64,000 bases of DNA from Zingiber officinale (GCF_018446385.1 NC_055991.1:98873712-98937711); one strand, 5' to 3'. Counted from the stretch's first letter, positions 23,848 through 36,138 are shown. The notes: generated by a model not told the origin, from the letters alone. Numbers and translations: made by a program.

Positions 23848-24911
23848 CACATGAACATCTTAACCATTTGAAACTCATCACTTGGTAATTTCTCTAACTT
23901 CAAAATCTCCTCCACATTATATTTCTAGTTTTTATTGGGACAATGAAAGGTTTAAGTCTAAGGGGATGTATGGGATTTAGATTAGTTTTTGTCATATTTC
24001 TTTTAGTTTTGTTATATATTTTTTTTACATAATAAAATTTTTCTAGTTGCATCATACATCATATCATGATTGTTTGACCTTATTGTAAAAATACTAGTAC
24101 ATTTATTCTAAACTTCATATAGTTTATTGTTGGCTTATGATGTTAGTATGTTTAATGATATATCTTTTTCTATCCATGATAGCTTGATATGAGCAATGTT
24201 TTTACTATAAGAGTTTAAGTATTAGCCTTATTTTAGGATCTCTATACACTATGCCTAGTTTTGATGGTAGATAACTCTGAAAATAATTATGATTTATAGA
24301 ATTTGATTAGTACTAGTATTTTCATAGTGATTTCTCAAATTACATTTTTGGTTCTTGGATGAGACTCGAATCATATTAGCTCATTTAGAAAGAAATATCA
24401 AAATATCCCTACACTTGCATTCATGTGCATTTGTGTTCAAGTGTTTCACCTTGCAATCACTTAGAGAAAAAAATAAATAATGGATATAAAAAAATCGTTG
24501 TTGTGAGTGAAAACTAGTAAGTTACCCCTTTGAGACTGAGTTAGGTTACTAGGGAAATAACTGATATGTTTCTCTTGATATTAAGCACGTCTTTGAGAGC
24601 TTGGGTAGATTGAGAAGGATGAACCATGCATGTGGTAGGTAAGTGCCTATCACTAGAAGTATAAAGAACATGGTCCTATGATGACTGGACTAGGCTTAGG
24701 GATTGAAACTCAAAAAATTTAGGTCACTATTGCACTGAGCACGAAGAACTATTACTTATGTCGTATTCAAACTATTTTTATATCTTGCTCACTAATGAAA
24801 TCATTTAATATGATTAGATTAACTTGCTAGAGATTATGATGCACTATTTTACCACATGAGTTTAGATGCAGTTTTTGCTTAAGGACAAATATAGATTTAA
24901 GTTTGGAGGTG
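23848..24911 (+). other. 3' non-coding region of element A
   Basis: It matches the 3' parts of C (34360-35415) and D (40600-41673). Features are a first polypurine-like stretch GTTTAAGTCTAAGGGGATG at about 23957, the conserved block at 24482-24564, and the final tract GTTTGGAGGTG before the LTR. No reading frame is kept. Confidence 0.75.
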
Positions 24912-25439
24912 TGATGCGCATAGGTTATATATATTTTCAGATATTCTTTAACGCATATCTACTTGTATTTCATGAATATAATCTATGTTTATTGTATCCT
25001 ATTTTATTATTATATCTTAATTCCATTGCTTTTGTTTAGATATATGTTCTTTACTTGTTTTGATTGACAGGACACAATTCGGAGTAGAAATAAACATTTA
25101 ATACATATATTGTCCCCTGACACACCCGTGTTCTTCAGACCAAATAATGGTCTAAATGATGACAAAATGGATCCAAATTTATTCCACATGACTAGAACAA
25201 GCTAAAAAAATGTTCAAGTTAATTTCTGATTTTTTACAGAATGCTACATGGCATGGTCGTGCCTTTTAGGCATGGCTATGTCAAATTCTTGACAACACTA
25301 TAGAGAAAAAGTAAAATGACTATAACTTTATGATCGGTTGGAGTTATAGGTTGTTCTAGATGCCAAATGGTAGATAACTTCAATATCTATAACTTTCATT
25401 CAGAGATCAATAGAAAAAAATATAGCATAGTCATGCCAA
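24912..25439 (+). repeat. 3' LTR of element A, left 528 bp
   Basis: Starts TGATGCGCATAGG and follows the 5' LTR until base 25439. There CACTACAACAAAAATG begins and the LTR match stops. The rest of the LTR is not seen elsewhere in the window. Confidence 0.8.
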
Positions 25440-26124
25440 CACTACAACAAAAATGACTTTTCGCAGCGCATCATCAATGACACGCAGTTAAAGCACGTTG
25501 TAAATAATAGTTTTTACAGCGCATCTAATTATGTGCGCTGTGGATAGTATAATGTTTATACAAATGCCGGCATATAAAAAAATTACACTGTCAATATACT
25601 TTTCAACGATGTGCATAGTGCGCTGTTAAAACATAATATTAACGGTGTGCGCCGCACGCTGTTAATAATTATTATACATATATAAATGGCAGTGTAAAAA
25701 ATACACGCAACCAATAAATATTATAAAATTTTAATAACGTATAATTAGCGTTGTTAATAATCTTTTTTCCAAAATTATTCATGCGAAACCCTCCACAATT
25801 ATTTTTCACTTACTCCCCTCACGTATCGAACTCACGTAAAAAACCTAAATGCGCGACCTCTCTCTAGTCAAACTCCTCCACCGCCGAAGCCCTCTCGCGC
25901 AAAGACCTCCGCCGAAGCCCTCTCACATGAACTCCTCCGCCGAAGCCCTCTCCGTCAAAGCCCTAAACCCTAAGTCATCCACGCCGAAACCCTCTCCGCT
26001 GAAGCCCTCCACTGGCTTGAACATCTTCGTCGGGATCTTTCTTAGGTTAGATTTCTTTTATTTGCTTTTATTTTTCATATATTATGTTGTCATTGAAAGC
26101 ACTATACTCCCCAAAGCATAGCAT

Positions 26125-26345
26125 AGAGAGTCCTCTAGTTTGATGGATTGGTGAAGGCAGGAACGATTAACCAAGCAATGGAAGTTTTTGACAAGCTGTT
26201 GAAGAGGGGAATCAGATATAATCTATTGAGTTAAACCTAGATCGAACACAAGATCTGTTCGAGCAAATGCTAAGGAGTCAGATAAATAGTACTTCTGAAC
26301 TTAGTGCCTTACTATCAGATGCTTTTGGCAAAAGTAGGACGATGC
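26125..26345 (+). pseudogene. Pentatricopeptide-repeat-like gene fragment in CACTA-1
   Basis: The plus strand from about 26139 reads DGLVKAGTINQAMEVFDKL and continues LKRGI. This resembles one PPR helix pair (G.V..A...F..L...G). It is followed by stops near 26230-26245. A shifted frame then gives DLFEQMLRSQ and ELSALLSDAFGK. The piece is too short and broken to be functional. It could be a captured exon of a host PPR gene; capture by CACTA elements is known in plants. The second half might instead be transposon sequence. Confidence 0.45.
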
Positions 26346-26349
26346 CACG
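26345..26349. repeat. Target-site duplication CCACG, left copy, of the solo LTR
   Basis: CCACG precedes TGTAACGACC at 26350, and CCACG follows GGTCGTTACA at 30485-30489. Confidence 0.9.
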
Positions 26350-29300
26350 TGTAACGACCACCCTTCTTACTACTACTACTACTACTACTCTCTAGAGATG
26401 GACGCTACTTAACTACTGACTCTACTTAACCGGTATGATCGAAACCACGAGGAGTCCTTACCGAAAAATTTTGGCAGAGTCTCCCATGTACCGGTGACCA
26501 AATTCATCAATACATGCAAATAATAAACCATCAACCACATGCGACTGGTATATATACTTCACAACCACACAGTAATAAGACACAACAACTTAAAAAAAAA
26601 CTATTCTAGCAATAGTAAATGAATAAAGCTCCAACAGTGGAAACAACCAAACTAACAATGCGGAATAGACTCAATTAGCAACATCAGAAAAATAAGAAAC
26701 AACTCTTTAACAATCTCAATTGACATAAAGCATAAAGTACGACTCAATTCCCCAGATCTCTCCCATAGTCCTGGCATCACCCACCATCTGCACCTCCTTG
26801 TCGCCTTCCTTGCTAAATCTTTTCCTTTCCTTTATCTGCAGTAAGAGGAAATGCAAACTATAAGCGAATGCTTAGTAAGCGCTATCTAACTCACAAAATC
26901 TCGATATGCATGTGAATATACTGAAAACTAAAACTGAATGCTCAAAAGGAAAATTACTCATGCTCATCTACTAGTAAAAGAAACATACTGAAGGGCTAAA
27001 CATGTAAAGCAAATCTATACAATTATGCTAGCATAGAGAACTAAACTTACTAAATTTTAAACACTTTCTGAATCTTATTTCACTTGCTTAAAAACTTATT
27101 CTTTTATTTCACTTATTTAAAACTTATACTTTAATACTTTTATACTTAAGTGAAACTTATTTTACTTGTTCAAAAACTTATACTTATAATACTTCAAAAT
27201 AATAATCAGCTTCTCTTGGGCCCAGGCATAGTACCATCTTATGCACGCCCCCTAATAGGTTGGGGTAGCGAGCCACTAATCCTAAAAGAGCAGACCTCGG
27301 TCTACCAGGGCCAAAACTTCGGAATTGGACACCTAGATTTGTTTAACGACAACCTTGAAAATCGGGTACTAGCCTCTTCAAAGTAAAATATCTTAATTAC
27401 TTCTTCTTTAAATGTCTTGACATTTTAATAAGCACCTTGTGTGCCAAAATCCCTAAAGTCTTGACTTTGGAATCTACTTAAGGCCTTGGCCTTTTTCTTT
27501 CTTTTCTTTATCTTTCTTATACTTTTCTTAAACTCAAAATATTGTTAGGGTATTTTTCCATATGCATCTATAAGTGAAATCAACTAGATAACACACAATC
27601 ATGCATATCTAAAGGAAATCTAAAGCCTTGTTCTACAATGTTATCCATAAACTATCTGTTAGCAAATCTGCACTATTAAAGAAACTAAATACTTAAAGCA
27701 AATCTACACTACAATGCTTAACATAATTCTGTACTGTAATGCTTAACAGAAATCTACATTTGTAATGTTAAATAAAAATCTGCACACTAATGCTTAATAA
27801 AAATCTGCACACTAATACTTAATAAAAATCTGCACTAAAATTCTGCACTACAAGGAGATCTAAACTGCACTAAAATTCTCACATAGCAATTATAAACCTA
27901 GAATTTCAGATTCTAGTAACCGGCTGAGACCAAATGGAATCCTTGTTATTGACACATCCAAGTACTTTAATTCTGAACATCAATTATGCCATTAAACTTA
28001 TAGTCAGAAAGGAATTCTCCGTATAAAATCTATATTGATCAACATATAAATCTCTTTTCTCATCTTCTAAACTAAACTTCTACTCTGAACTTACTACTTG
28101 CATATCTAAATTACTCACATACTTCTCACCTGTTAAATTCATTACAACAATTCAAATAATCTTTAGTCTTAATACATGATACTCACCAAATCAACATATT
28201 ACATATGCTCCTCTTCACTCTTTTATCCACACTTCTGCACTAAAGAGATTACACTACCTACTTCATCATAAAATAAACCAAAATCACTGCCGGATCAACC
28301 TCCAATTAACCTAATAAACCAATACTTAATTCAAGCCATTCTATGTTCATTGCCTAATAGCAGAACAAAGGGAAACTAAAAGCTTAAAGAAAAATCTAAC
28401 TATATACTTGGAATAAAAGGCAGTTAGTTGCATAGATATATATATAAACTAAAATTGAAAATCTACATCTGAAATGTTTTCATGAAATCTGAAACTAACA
28501 TGCTAAACTTAAAACTATAACTGCAGGTTAAAGGATTACTAACAAAGAATCTAGTAGCATGTTAAACAATTGATAACAAAAGGGTCTAAACTAGTTAGAA
28601 CTTGAAACTCTATAAAACTTATACTTCTTATACTTTAAAATATTTATCTTTTCTTCTCCAGACCTTGGTCTTTCCTTTACTTATAACTTCTCATGAGTCC
28701 CTAAAAGGATTTAATAGAACACCATATGTACATATAGATTCTAGAGTTGCATAGAACGAGTTCAATTCATTAAGACTTGCTGTGAAAATAAGGAATTGCA
28801 TCTAACTGTACATGCTGTCCAATGACAAAGAAATCTAAGATTTGCATACATTAAAATAGACCATTCAAGCTCACTGATTTGCAAGGGAAATAAAACTGCA
28901 AAGCTAAAATAGAAGGTCGGTTGTCCATGCTTAATAATCTGGAACTGAAATGCTAAATGAAAGATCTGTACTGTAATGCATATCGAAGATTACAAGTAAA
29001 CATGCATAGTCCTATACTGTCTTCATAAGGGACCCAACGCTAAACTTCAACCAATCTATTTACTATCAATATATCATAAGCAATTAATGAAAACATCCAG
29101 GTATCATAAGGGAACAAATTAAAACCTCTAAGCATCATAATGGAACAATAGAATCATCTACCTAACCACCTAACCACACCCATTTTCATTCCTTTGGATC
29201 TGTTCAGCATTTTTTCCATCAACACAAGAGGCAAAGACCCAATGAACAATCACCTTTAAACTCTCTGAACATATTCAGAGATTTGAGCTGAATGAGAATT

Positions 29301-30108
29301 CTCGACACATTTTATTCGATAAAAACCTGCAATGCAAAGAAGCATAGTAGGGATAGTTTCACTCATCTGCTTCTACATATAGATTTATTAAGTTCCTTGT
29401 CTGAAACCATCTTATGGATATTGCAACAGCCATACATCTGAATACTCTAAGCTAAGACATTGACAACAAGCTTATTAGGTTGGTAGCTGTCTATTATCTT
29501 TCCTCCACAGATCCCATACCAGATAGATAAATGAACCTGCTTCAGCAGAATTGCAAGGAAGAAGGATCTATTTTAACATCAAGGAAGGTATTTCGTGGTC
29601 TATTAAATACCCAAAAGAAATCTAATCCGAAACCTCAACCCACGGAAGAACTTCAAGGTTCAATCCCTTGGAAACTCATGGAAGCACACCCTAACCCAAC
29701 CATCTTCACAGAAAAATTCGGAAACAAAAGGAAGAGGAATCCGGAACTATCCTACTGCAGGTGAGTAGCGACTTATCCTTCGTGTTCTTGGACTTACAAC
29801 CGAAGAAGGAAGACTTCTAGGGTTCGGGTCTCTTGAAATCGTGGACTCTCTTCATGCTCACGGGTCCTTCTTGACGAGAGGATCACCAGGAGATGAAGAA
29901 ACCTTCGGAGAACGCCCTCGCCAACCGCCGGAATGAAACCCTAGGCCTTCTTTCGTTTCCGCCCGAGAGTCGTCGCCGTCACGCACGAGAGGAGAGGAAA
30001 GGATTCGGGAGATATTAGGGCTCGGGAAAATTTTGCCCTCTTTTTGTAACTAGGGTTTCATTATCAACTATACCTTAAATATATTCCGCTCCTTTTTAAA
30101 TTAGCAAA

Positions 30109-30181
30109 GCCCGCTGGCACAGTTGGTTGGCTGCATTCTGCTTAAGGCGTGGCTCGAGGGTTCGAATCTCGGCTGCAACCC
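30109..30181 (+). other. tRNA-like segment with A and B boxes inside the solo LTR
   Basis: TGGCACAGTTGG at 30115 fits the RNA polymerase III A-box consensus (TRGCNNAGYNGG), and GGGTTCGAATCTC at 30158 fits the B box. The spacing (about 43 bases) is near that in a tRNA gene. A complete cloverleaf is not convincing, so it is tRNA-derived rather than a working tRNA gene. Confidence 0.5.
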
Positions 30182-30262
30182 ATTTTCTTCCTACTATTTC
30201 TTGTTATTAACTTCTACTACTTAAATAAAATTCTTCCTTTATTTGATCAAGTAACAACTGCT

Positions 30263-30320
30263 TGCCCACTTGGTTAGCCGGGTTTTGACCGGGTCAGAGG
30301 TTGTTGGTTTGAACCTCGGC
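30263..30320 (+). other. Second, weaker tRNA-like segment inside the solo LTR
   Basis: TGCCCACTTGGTTAGC is A-box-like and GGTTTGAACCTCG (about 30306) is B-box-like, about 145 bases after the first pair. The box quality is lower than in the first segment. Confidence 0.35.
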
Positions 30321-30778
30321 TTGTATATTTTTTTGTCAAAACTTCCTTCGTTTAGTAAAAATATCAAACGACCTCCAAAAATTACATAAAAATACTCTAA
30401 AAATTTCTAGAATTTTTCTATAGCATTTTTAAATATTTTTGAATTATTTTTGGAACTCGAAATGGAGAAATTTGGGTCGTTACACCACGAGATAAAAGGG
30501 TTACTCAGTGGTGGCGGTGGCAATTCAAGCATTGTTGTTCCTCAAGCACAACAAGTAACTGTTTGAATCAAATATTTCTTTACCACTCAAAAATTAAATG
30601 AGAATTTGACTTTTAATTTATTGGATGGAGTTTCAGTTGAAGGTGTTCTTGTTTGGATATTCTTGTGTTATTTTGCTAAAGATAAAGCCACTGGGCATGC
30701 TCTCACTTACCTAATAGAATAGCATGTCAAATATTTAAGAGTTATACACTTAAGAAATTAGATTAAACTATTGATAGG

Positions 30779-32806
30779 TGATGTACGTAGATTATATACA
30801 CTTTTATGCATGTTTGGATGCACATCTACTTGTATTTCATTAGTATACTCTATGTTTATTGCACCCTATTTCATTATAATATCATATTTCCATTATATTC
30901 TGTTCGAAGATATGCTTTTTGCTTGTTTTGATTGATAGGGTGCTATTTGGAGCAAAAATAGAGATAAAATGCACACGGGAGCAACATTGGAAGAAATCAA
31001 GTTGGGGTCGTGTAGGCCACATGGGCATGTGGCCATCTCGAAGCAAATCAAGCCATGGCCGTGTGACCCACACAGTCATGTCAGCCCCTCTGTGTCCAAG
31101 CAGCACACGACCGTGCCAAATGGCACGGTCGTGCCAAGTTTCTAGTGGCGAGGAAGGCCACGGCCGTGTGAATCCACACGGCCATGTGACTTTGGCAGAG
31201 GAGAAGAAGGTCATTGTTGTGTGAGCCACACGACCGTGTGACTCAAAGTTGGGTGAGGGCGTGTGGATTCCACACGGTCTTGTGACAAAGAACATGGGGT
31301 CGTTCCACGCCAAAACAGAGCTATGCTGAATTCTTGGCAGATTGTAGTCCGATCGTAAAATGGCCATAACTTTACGCTCCGTTGAAGTTTCAGGATATTC
31401 TTTATACCTAAACGTAGCTAACTTTAATATGTACAACTTTGTTTCAGATCCAACAGAGAGATAACACTACTTTCCCGTGCTAAATGGCACGGTCGTGCCT
31501 CCTAACCGCGAGTTCAACTGGACCTCCGTCCAGACTGTAGACCAAATTTGAACCACCATAACTTTCATCTTGGTTGGATTCAAGGCTCGATCCAAGTATC
31601 AGATTGAAGATAATTTGAAGAACTACAACTTTGGTTTAGGGTGAATCATGAGAAAACCTAGTTGAAAGGGTAAAAAACCCAATTTACCGGACCCTTGTAA
31701 TCCTAGTTTTCCTGGGCAGCATGGAGGAGGTATAAAAGGGTCAAGATCCTCATTCTTTGAGACATCTTGGGTTTGGGACTTCGTCCCTCTCCATGGGGAA
31801 GGGTTCTCCCCTTAGGGGGAAACCCTAGAGCTTCATTCTCTTCCATTCCTTCATGATCCGTCCATCTCTGGAGTAAGGAGGCATCCCCAAGACATCGAAA
31901 ATATCGGCAAGCATCTCTTCTTCCCCTTCTTCTCACATATAGGGTTGTAAGTATGCTTTATTTTATGTTTTGGGGTTGTTCTTCCTTTATAATGGAGTAG
32001 ATCTCAGATTTAGGATGTAGGAAGTATTTGTGATGTGATGGAGATGTAAAACTATGTGGATTTGCCATGTTTTTATTCAATGACTTGTTCATGCTTTGTT
32101 CATGTTTGGTGAAGTGTGTGTGTGGAGCTTGTATATATATATATATCTTTTGCATATTTTATAAAATGGATGTGTAGAATTATTAATCTCGTAGGGGGGA
32201 TACCCTAGATCGTATGACCGAGGGGCGCCATGATAGGGATGCCCCGCTAACGGACGTCTAGGGTATCACCTTGAAAGGAGAAGCAAATCTCCACAAGGAA
32301 GTAGGGGATCGGGCATAATCACTATTTCTATTTCTATGTTATTGTGTGTTAGTGTATTTCTATATTGTATGACCGAGGGGCGTCGTGATAGGGATGCCCC
32401 ACTAATGGACTTCATAGGAATCACTTCCATTTAGTAGCTTAGTACATGGAGTAGGAGATCATGCCGACTTATCCACTACAGGGGAGAGTCGGTAACGCAT
32501 CTAACTTCCTACAAGAGCATGAACATAGAGGATAGAAACTAAACAATCTATATAACATCACCTAGCATTACAAGGAAATTGAAATCCTAGAATCTATCAT
32601 CTCTCACATCCTCTTTGCTCAACCCCTCTCAAGATCCATTCCCTCTCTTTCCTCTTTTCTTTCTCTTGTTTTCTTTCCCAACCAATTTTACATTTATCTA
32701 GATAATTCTCCATGCAAAGATAACTAGTGCTTAATCAACAGTCTCTGTGGATACGATAATCTTTTATATTACTGATGACGTAACCGTACACTTGTGGTTC
32801 GTAACA
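30779..32806 (+). repeat. 5' LTR of element C (2.0 kb)
   Basis: Starts TGATGTACGTAG and ends GTGGTTCGTAACA. The TATA box TATAAAAGGG is at 31731. Units of CGTGTG..CACACGG inverted repeats fill about 31000-31300. Two near-identical GACCGAGGGGCG blocks lie near 32217 and 32370. Confidence 0.87.
31731..31738 (+). promoter_or_regulatory. TATA box in the LTR of element C
   Basis: GGAGGTATAAAAGGGTCAAG matches the same place in element A (15551, TATAAAAAGG) and in the second C LTR (about 43581). It precedes a leader that begins with CTTTGAGACATCTTG. Confidence 0.6.
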
Positions 32807-32811
32807 TGTTT

Positions 32812-32832
32812 TTGGCGCCGTTGCCGAGGATT
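32812..32832 (+). other. tRNA-Asp primer-binding site of element C
   Basis: TTGGCGCCGTTGCCGAGGA differs in one base from the complement of the plant tRNA-Asp 3' end (CCCCGGCAACGGCGCCA). Confidence 0.85.
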
Positions 32833-33004
32833 GTTTTTTATTAACATTAGTTGATTAGCATATGAGTTACTCTAGATATTTCTCTTTTTCTTTTTACATT
32901 TTCTTTCTTGTTTTCATTATGCATTTTCTTTCTGCAATTTAAATTCTGTATTTTTATGTTTGTTGCTTCTACAAGTCTATCTTGTTCTGACTATAATCAT
33001 TTAG

Positions 33005-33590
33005 ATGGATATGTTTAAATTGAATACTAGATTGAAAGCTCTATTTCAAAAAGTTTGACCAAATGTCTGTTGTGAACTCTAATACTCTTTTCTGTGAATT
33101 TTGTTATGCAACTGGTCATATATATGATAATTGTCCAACGCTGTTTGACCGTCCATATAGAATGCATGTTGAAAAAAGGGGTGTTTTCTCTAACTATAAT
33201 CAAAGGTCAGAGAAATTTTTTTGTAAAGTTTGCAATGAAATAGGCCATTCAATTGAGAGTTGCTACAATCTATGCAATTTGGGAACTTCAATAGATGCAC
33301 TTGATAGAAAAATTGATGAAATGACCTCATCAAATTCACACACATATGGCTCTGACTCGAATGACCCCCAATTTTCTTTTAGCTTTAATAAGGGACAAGG
33401 CAACTATGTAGATGCTATGGAAGCTCAATCATTTGAGGATAGAATGTTAAAATGTTTAGAGGAGCTTCAAGCTATTCAAGCTGAATCACTCAAGGATATC
33501 AAGAAAATGCATGATGCACTTGATAGAATGGACTCAACAAACAATAGAATTTTAGCTAATCTCGAGTCTATAATAAAAAAAACGTTGTGA
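33005..33590 (+). CDS. Zinc-knuckle protein of element C (nucleocapsid-like, no capsid domain)
   Basis: The intact part starts with ATG at 33063 and runs 175 codons. By comparison with element A the original start is ATG at 33005, now out of phase by a one-base change near 33050. Two perfect CCHC knuckles (C-X2-C-X4-H-X4-C) are present: CEFCYATGHIYDNCP (about residues 11-25) and CKVCNEIGHSIESC (about 57-70). A predicted coiled coil rich in Leu, Glu and Lys follows (about residues 130-172, ending ILANLESIIKK). Such knuckles bind nucleic acid in Gag nucleocapsid. There is no capsid domain before or after it. Downstream (33717-34001) an acidic linker-like frame resumes. Confidence 0.65.
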
Positions 33591-33716
33591 TGAGCTTGAG
33601 GATCATGAATCTAAGACTTTGACAAAGGAGTCAACACTTTAATTCCATTACCTCATAATATCGAAGATCTAGAAGAGCCTTCCCTTCCTACATCTGAACC
33701 AATTTACAATTACATT

Positions 33717-34001
33717 GTGGAGGGATGTGTAGGAATGACCCAAGAATCACTCCCCTTAGTCACACAATCATTAGTCACTTTGGATGATGTAGGACATGAA
33801 CTAGTAGATGTTGAGAGTGTAGGGACTTATGCAATAGAAGCTAAGTCTCAAGAATCACTTTTTTTAGAAAGACCACCACTTGAGCCAAAATCTTCCTTAT
33901 CTAAATGTCAAACCATGTTCGATGATTTACTTATATTAGTGATTGGTAAAAGTCAAATTTCAATTGATTTTTCTACTGTTACTAATCAATTCTTTTTTTA
34001 G
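33717..34001 (+). pseudogene. Acidic linker ORF fragment of element C
   Basis: The 94-codon frame reads EGCVGMTQESLPLVTQ and ESVGTYAIEAKSQESLF. It matches the acidic linker of element D (MEECVGSCVVEAASQGSPPL) and of element A at 17320-17480. It has no domain I can name. A stop and frame changes separate it from the zinc-knuckle ORF. Confidence 0.5.
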
Positions 34002-35415
34002 CATGGTGGTGGCAGGACATATGTTACACAAGAGTCACAAGGACATGATAGGGTTGAAACTTTGAAGGAGAGCATATTTGTTGAAAAATTGAGAGCCTTT
34101 GGTAAGAGGGTTCTAAAATATCTTATCCCTCTAAGAGCGAGATTTAGATGAATCTAATGAGGTTGTCGAGCTAATGACCTTAAACAAGCGCTTCTTGGGA
34201 GGCAACCCGAATTCATTTTCCTTGTTTTCATTCATGTCTTTAGTTCTTTCTAGTTTCATTTCTTTATAATAAACATGTATCCTCTATTTAATTTTTGTTG
34301 TCAATATTCTTTTATAGGATTCAAAGATTAGGAGGAGTGCAATTACATGGTGGAGAAGTTAATGACATGGGCATTTGGCACGCATCATTTGGTAACTTCT
34401 CTTACTTTAAATCTCGTCCACATTGCTTTTAGTTTTCATTGGAACAATGAAAAGTTTAAGTCTAGGGGGATGCATTAGATGCATTTGGTTTAGTTTAGTT
34501 TTTTGCTTATTTCTTTTTGTATAATAAAATGTTTTTTGCTAGTTGCATTATTCATCACTTCATGATTGTTTGTTCCTTATTGCAAAATACTAGCATGTTT
34601 GTTCTATATTTATGTGGTTTATGGGTTACTTATGGTGCTACTATGTTTAGTGATCTATTTTTTTTCTATCTATGATAGCATAAAGTGAGCAATGTTTTTA
34701 CTATAAGAGTTTAAATATTGACCTTGTTTTAGGACCTCTATACACTTTGCCTAGTTTTGATGGTAGAAAACTCTGAAAATAGTCATGATTCATAAAACTT
34801 AATTAGTACTAATGTTTTCATGGTGATTTCTCAAACTAAATTTTGGTTACTAGATGATGCTCAAATCATGTAAGCTCATTTTGGAAAAATCAAATATCCC
34901 AACATTTGCATTTATGTGCATTTGTGTTCATGTGTTGCATCTTGCAATCACTTAGAAAAAAATAAGAATGAAAAAAATAAATAAGGGATATAAAAAATAG
35001 TTGTCATGAGTTGAAACTAGCAAGTTACCCTTTTGAGACTGAGTTAGGTTACTGGGGAAATAACTGCTATGCTTCTCTTGATATCGAGCACGACTTTGAG
35101 ACCTTGGGTAGATTGAGAAGGATGAACCAAGCGTGTGGCAGGTAAGTGTCTATCGCTGAGAGCATAAGGAATACGATTCTATGACGACTTGACTAGGCTT
35201 AGGGATTGAAACTTGATAAACATAGGCCACTATTGCACTGAACACAGAGGACTACTACTTAGGTCATACTCAAACTACTTTTGTATCTTGCTCACCAATA
35301 AAATCATTTGATAGGATTAATTTGACTTGCTAGATATTATGATGCACTATCTAACCACATGAGTCTAGATTGTGGGTTTTGCTTGAGGACAAGTAAAGGT
35401 TTAAGTCTGGGGGTG
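34002..35415 (+). other. 3' non-coding region of element C
   Basis: Contains the TTCTTGGGAGGCAACCC block (about 34192), the first polypurine-like stretch GTTTAAGTCTAGGGGGATG (about 34457), the conserved block at 34983-35068, and the final tract GTTTAAGTCTGGGGGTG directly before the LTR. Confidence 0.75.
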
Positions 35416-36138
35416 TGATGTGTGTGGATTATATACACTTTTATGCATGTTTGGATGCACATCTACTTGTATTTCATTAGCATAATCTATGTTTATTGCA
35501 CCCTATTTCATTATAATGTCATATTTCCATTATATTATGTTCGGAGATCTGCTCTTTTCTTGTTTTGATTGATAGGATGCTATTTTGAGCAAAAATGGAG
35601 ATAAAACGCACACGGGAGCAACATTGGAAGAAATCAAGTTGGGGTCGTGTAGGCCACACGGGCGTGTGGCCATCTCGAAGCAAATCAAGCCATGGTCATG
35701 TGACCCACATGGCCGTGTCAGCCCCTCTGTGTCCAAGCAGCACACGGTTATGCCAAATGGCACGACCATGCCAAGTTTCCAGTGGCGAGGAAGGCCATGG
35801 CCGTGTGAATCCAAACGACCGTGTGAATTTGGCAGAGGAGAAGAAGGCCACGGTCGTGTGAGCCACATGGTCGTGTGACTCAAAGTTGGGTGAGGCTGTG
35901 TTGATTCCACATGGTCGTGTGACGAAGAACATGAGGTCGTGCCACGCCAAAACAGAGCTGTGCTGAATTCTGGGCAGATTGTAGACTGATCATAAAACGG
36001 CCATAACTTTGCGCTCCGTTGGATTTTCGAGATGTTCTTTATACCAAAATGTATCTGACTTCAAGATATACAACTTTGCTTCAGATCCAACAGAGAGATA
36101 GCACTGCCTTCCTATGCAAAATGGCACGGTCGTACCTC
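35416..36138 (+). repeat. 3' LTR of element C, left part
   Basis: Starts TGATGTGTGTGG and follows the 5' LTR of C to 36138. The LTR continues at 43350 (CCAACCGCGGG...) after element D and ends at 43836. It carries the CGTGTG / CACACGG repeats at about 35640-35930. Confidence 0.88.

Larger units (their letters stand above)
14782..25439 (+). mobile_element. Athila-like element A, non-autonomous, split by element E and cut by a CACTA end
   Basis: The 5' LTR is 14782-16682, followed by a primer-binding site and an internal region at 16683-17512. After the insertion of element E the internal region resumes at 23848-24911. The 3' LTR starts at 24912 (TGATGCGCATAGG) after the polypurine tract and stops at 25439, where CACTACAAC begins. 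No protease, RT or integrase is present. The LTR type and the conserved 3' blocks tie it to elements C, D and E. Confidence 0.82.
26350..30484 (+). mobile_element. Solo LTR, 4.1 kb, of a gypsy-type retrotransposon
   Basis: The ends TGTAACGACC and GGTCGTTACA are perfect 10-bp inverted repeats of the TG..CA type, flanked by the 5-bp duplication CCACG. Nothing inside reads as gag, protease, RT or integrase, and no primer-binding site or internal LTR pair is seen. A single LTR left by recombination between two LTRs explains this. The terminal sequence is like that of chromovirus (Tekay/Del) LTRs, but the lineage is inferred. The inside has many AAATCTGCAC / CTTAATAAAAATCTGC-type short repeats (27660-27860) and a 77-codon open frame at 29531-29764 without recognisable features. 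Confidence 0.85.
25440..30778 (+). mobile_element. CACTA-type DNA transposon end (CACTA-1) with captured sequence, split by a solo LTR
   Basis: Starts CACTACAACAAAAATGACTT, a CACTA-superfamily terminus, inside the 3' LTR of element A. Subterminal repeats follow: GTGCGCTGT / ACAGCGCAT-type motifs recur at about 25475-25660 in both directions. A GC-rich leader with five CGCCGAAGCCCTC-like units lies at 25880-26000, and then gene-like sequence at 26120-26349. A solo LTR occupies 26350-30484; the transposon resumes at 30490 and runs until element C starts at 30779. The opposite terminus was not found, so the full extent is unknown. Confidence 0.6.

Noticed and set aside
29531-29764. A 77-codon frame inside the solo LTR
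   Set aside because: No domain or homologous context; a chance frame in a 4-kb LTR is expected.
30109-30181. A functional tRNA gene
   Set aside because: A and B boxes are present, but I could not draw acceptor and anticodon stems that pair well; it lies inside an LTR.
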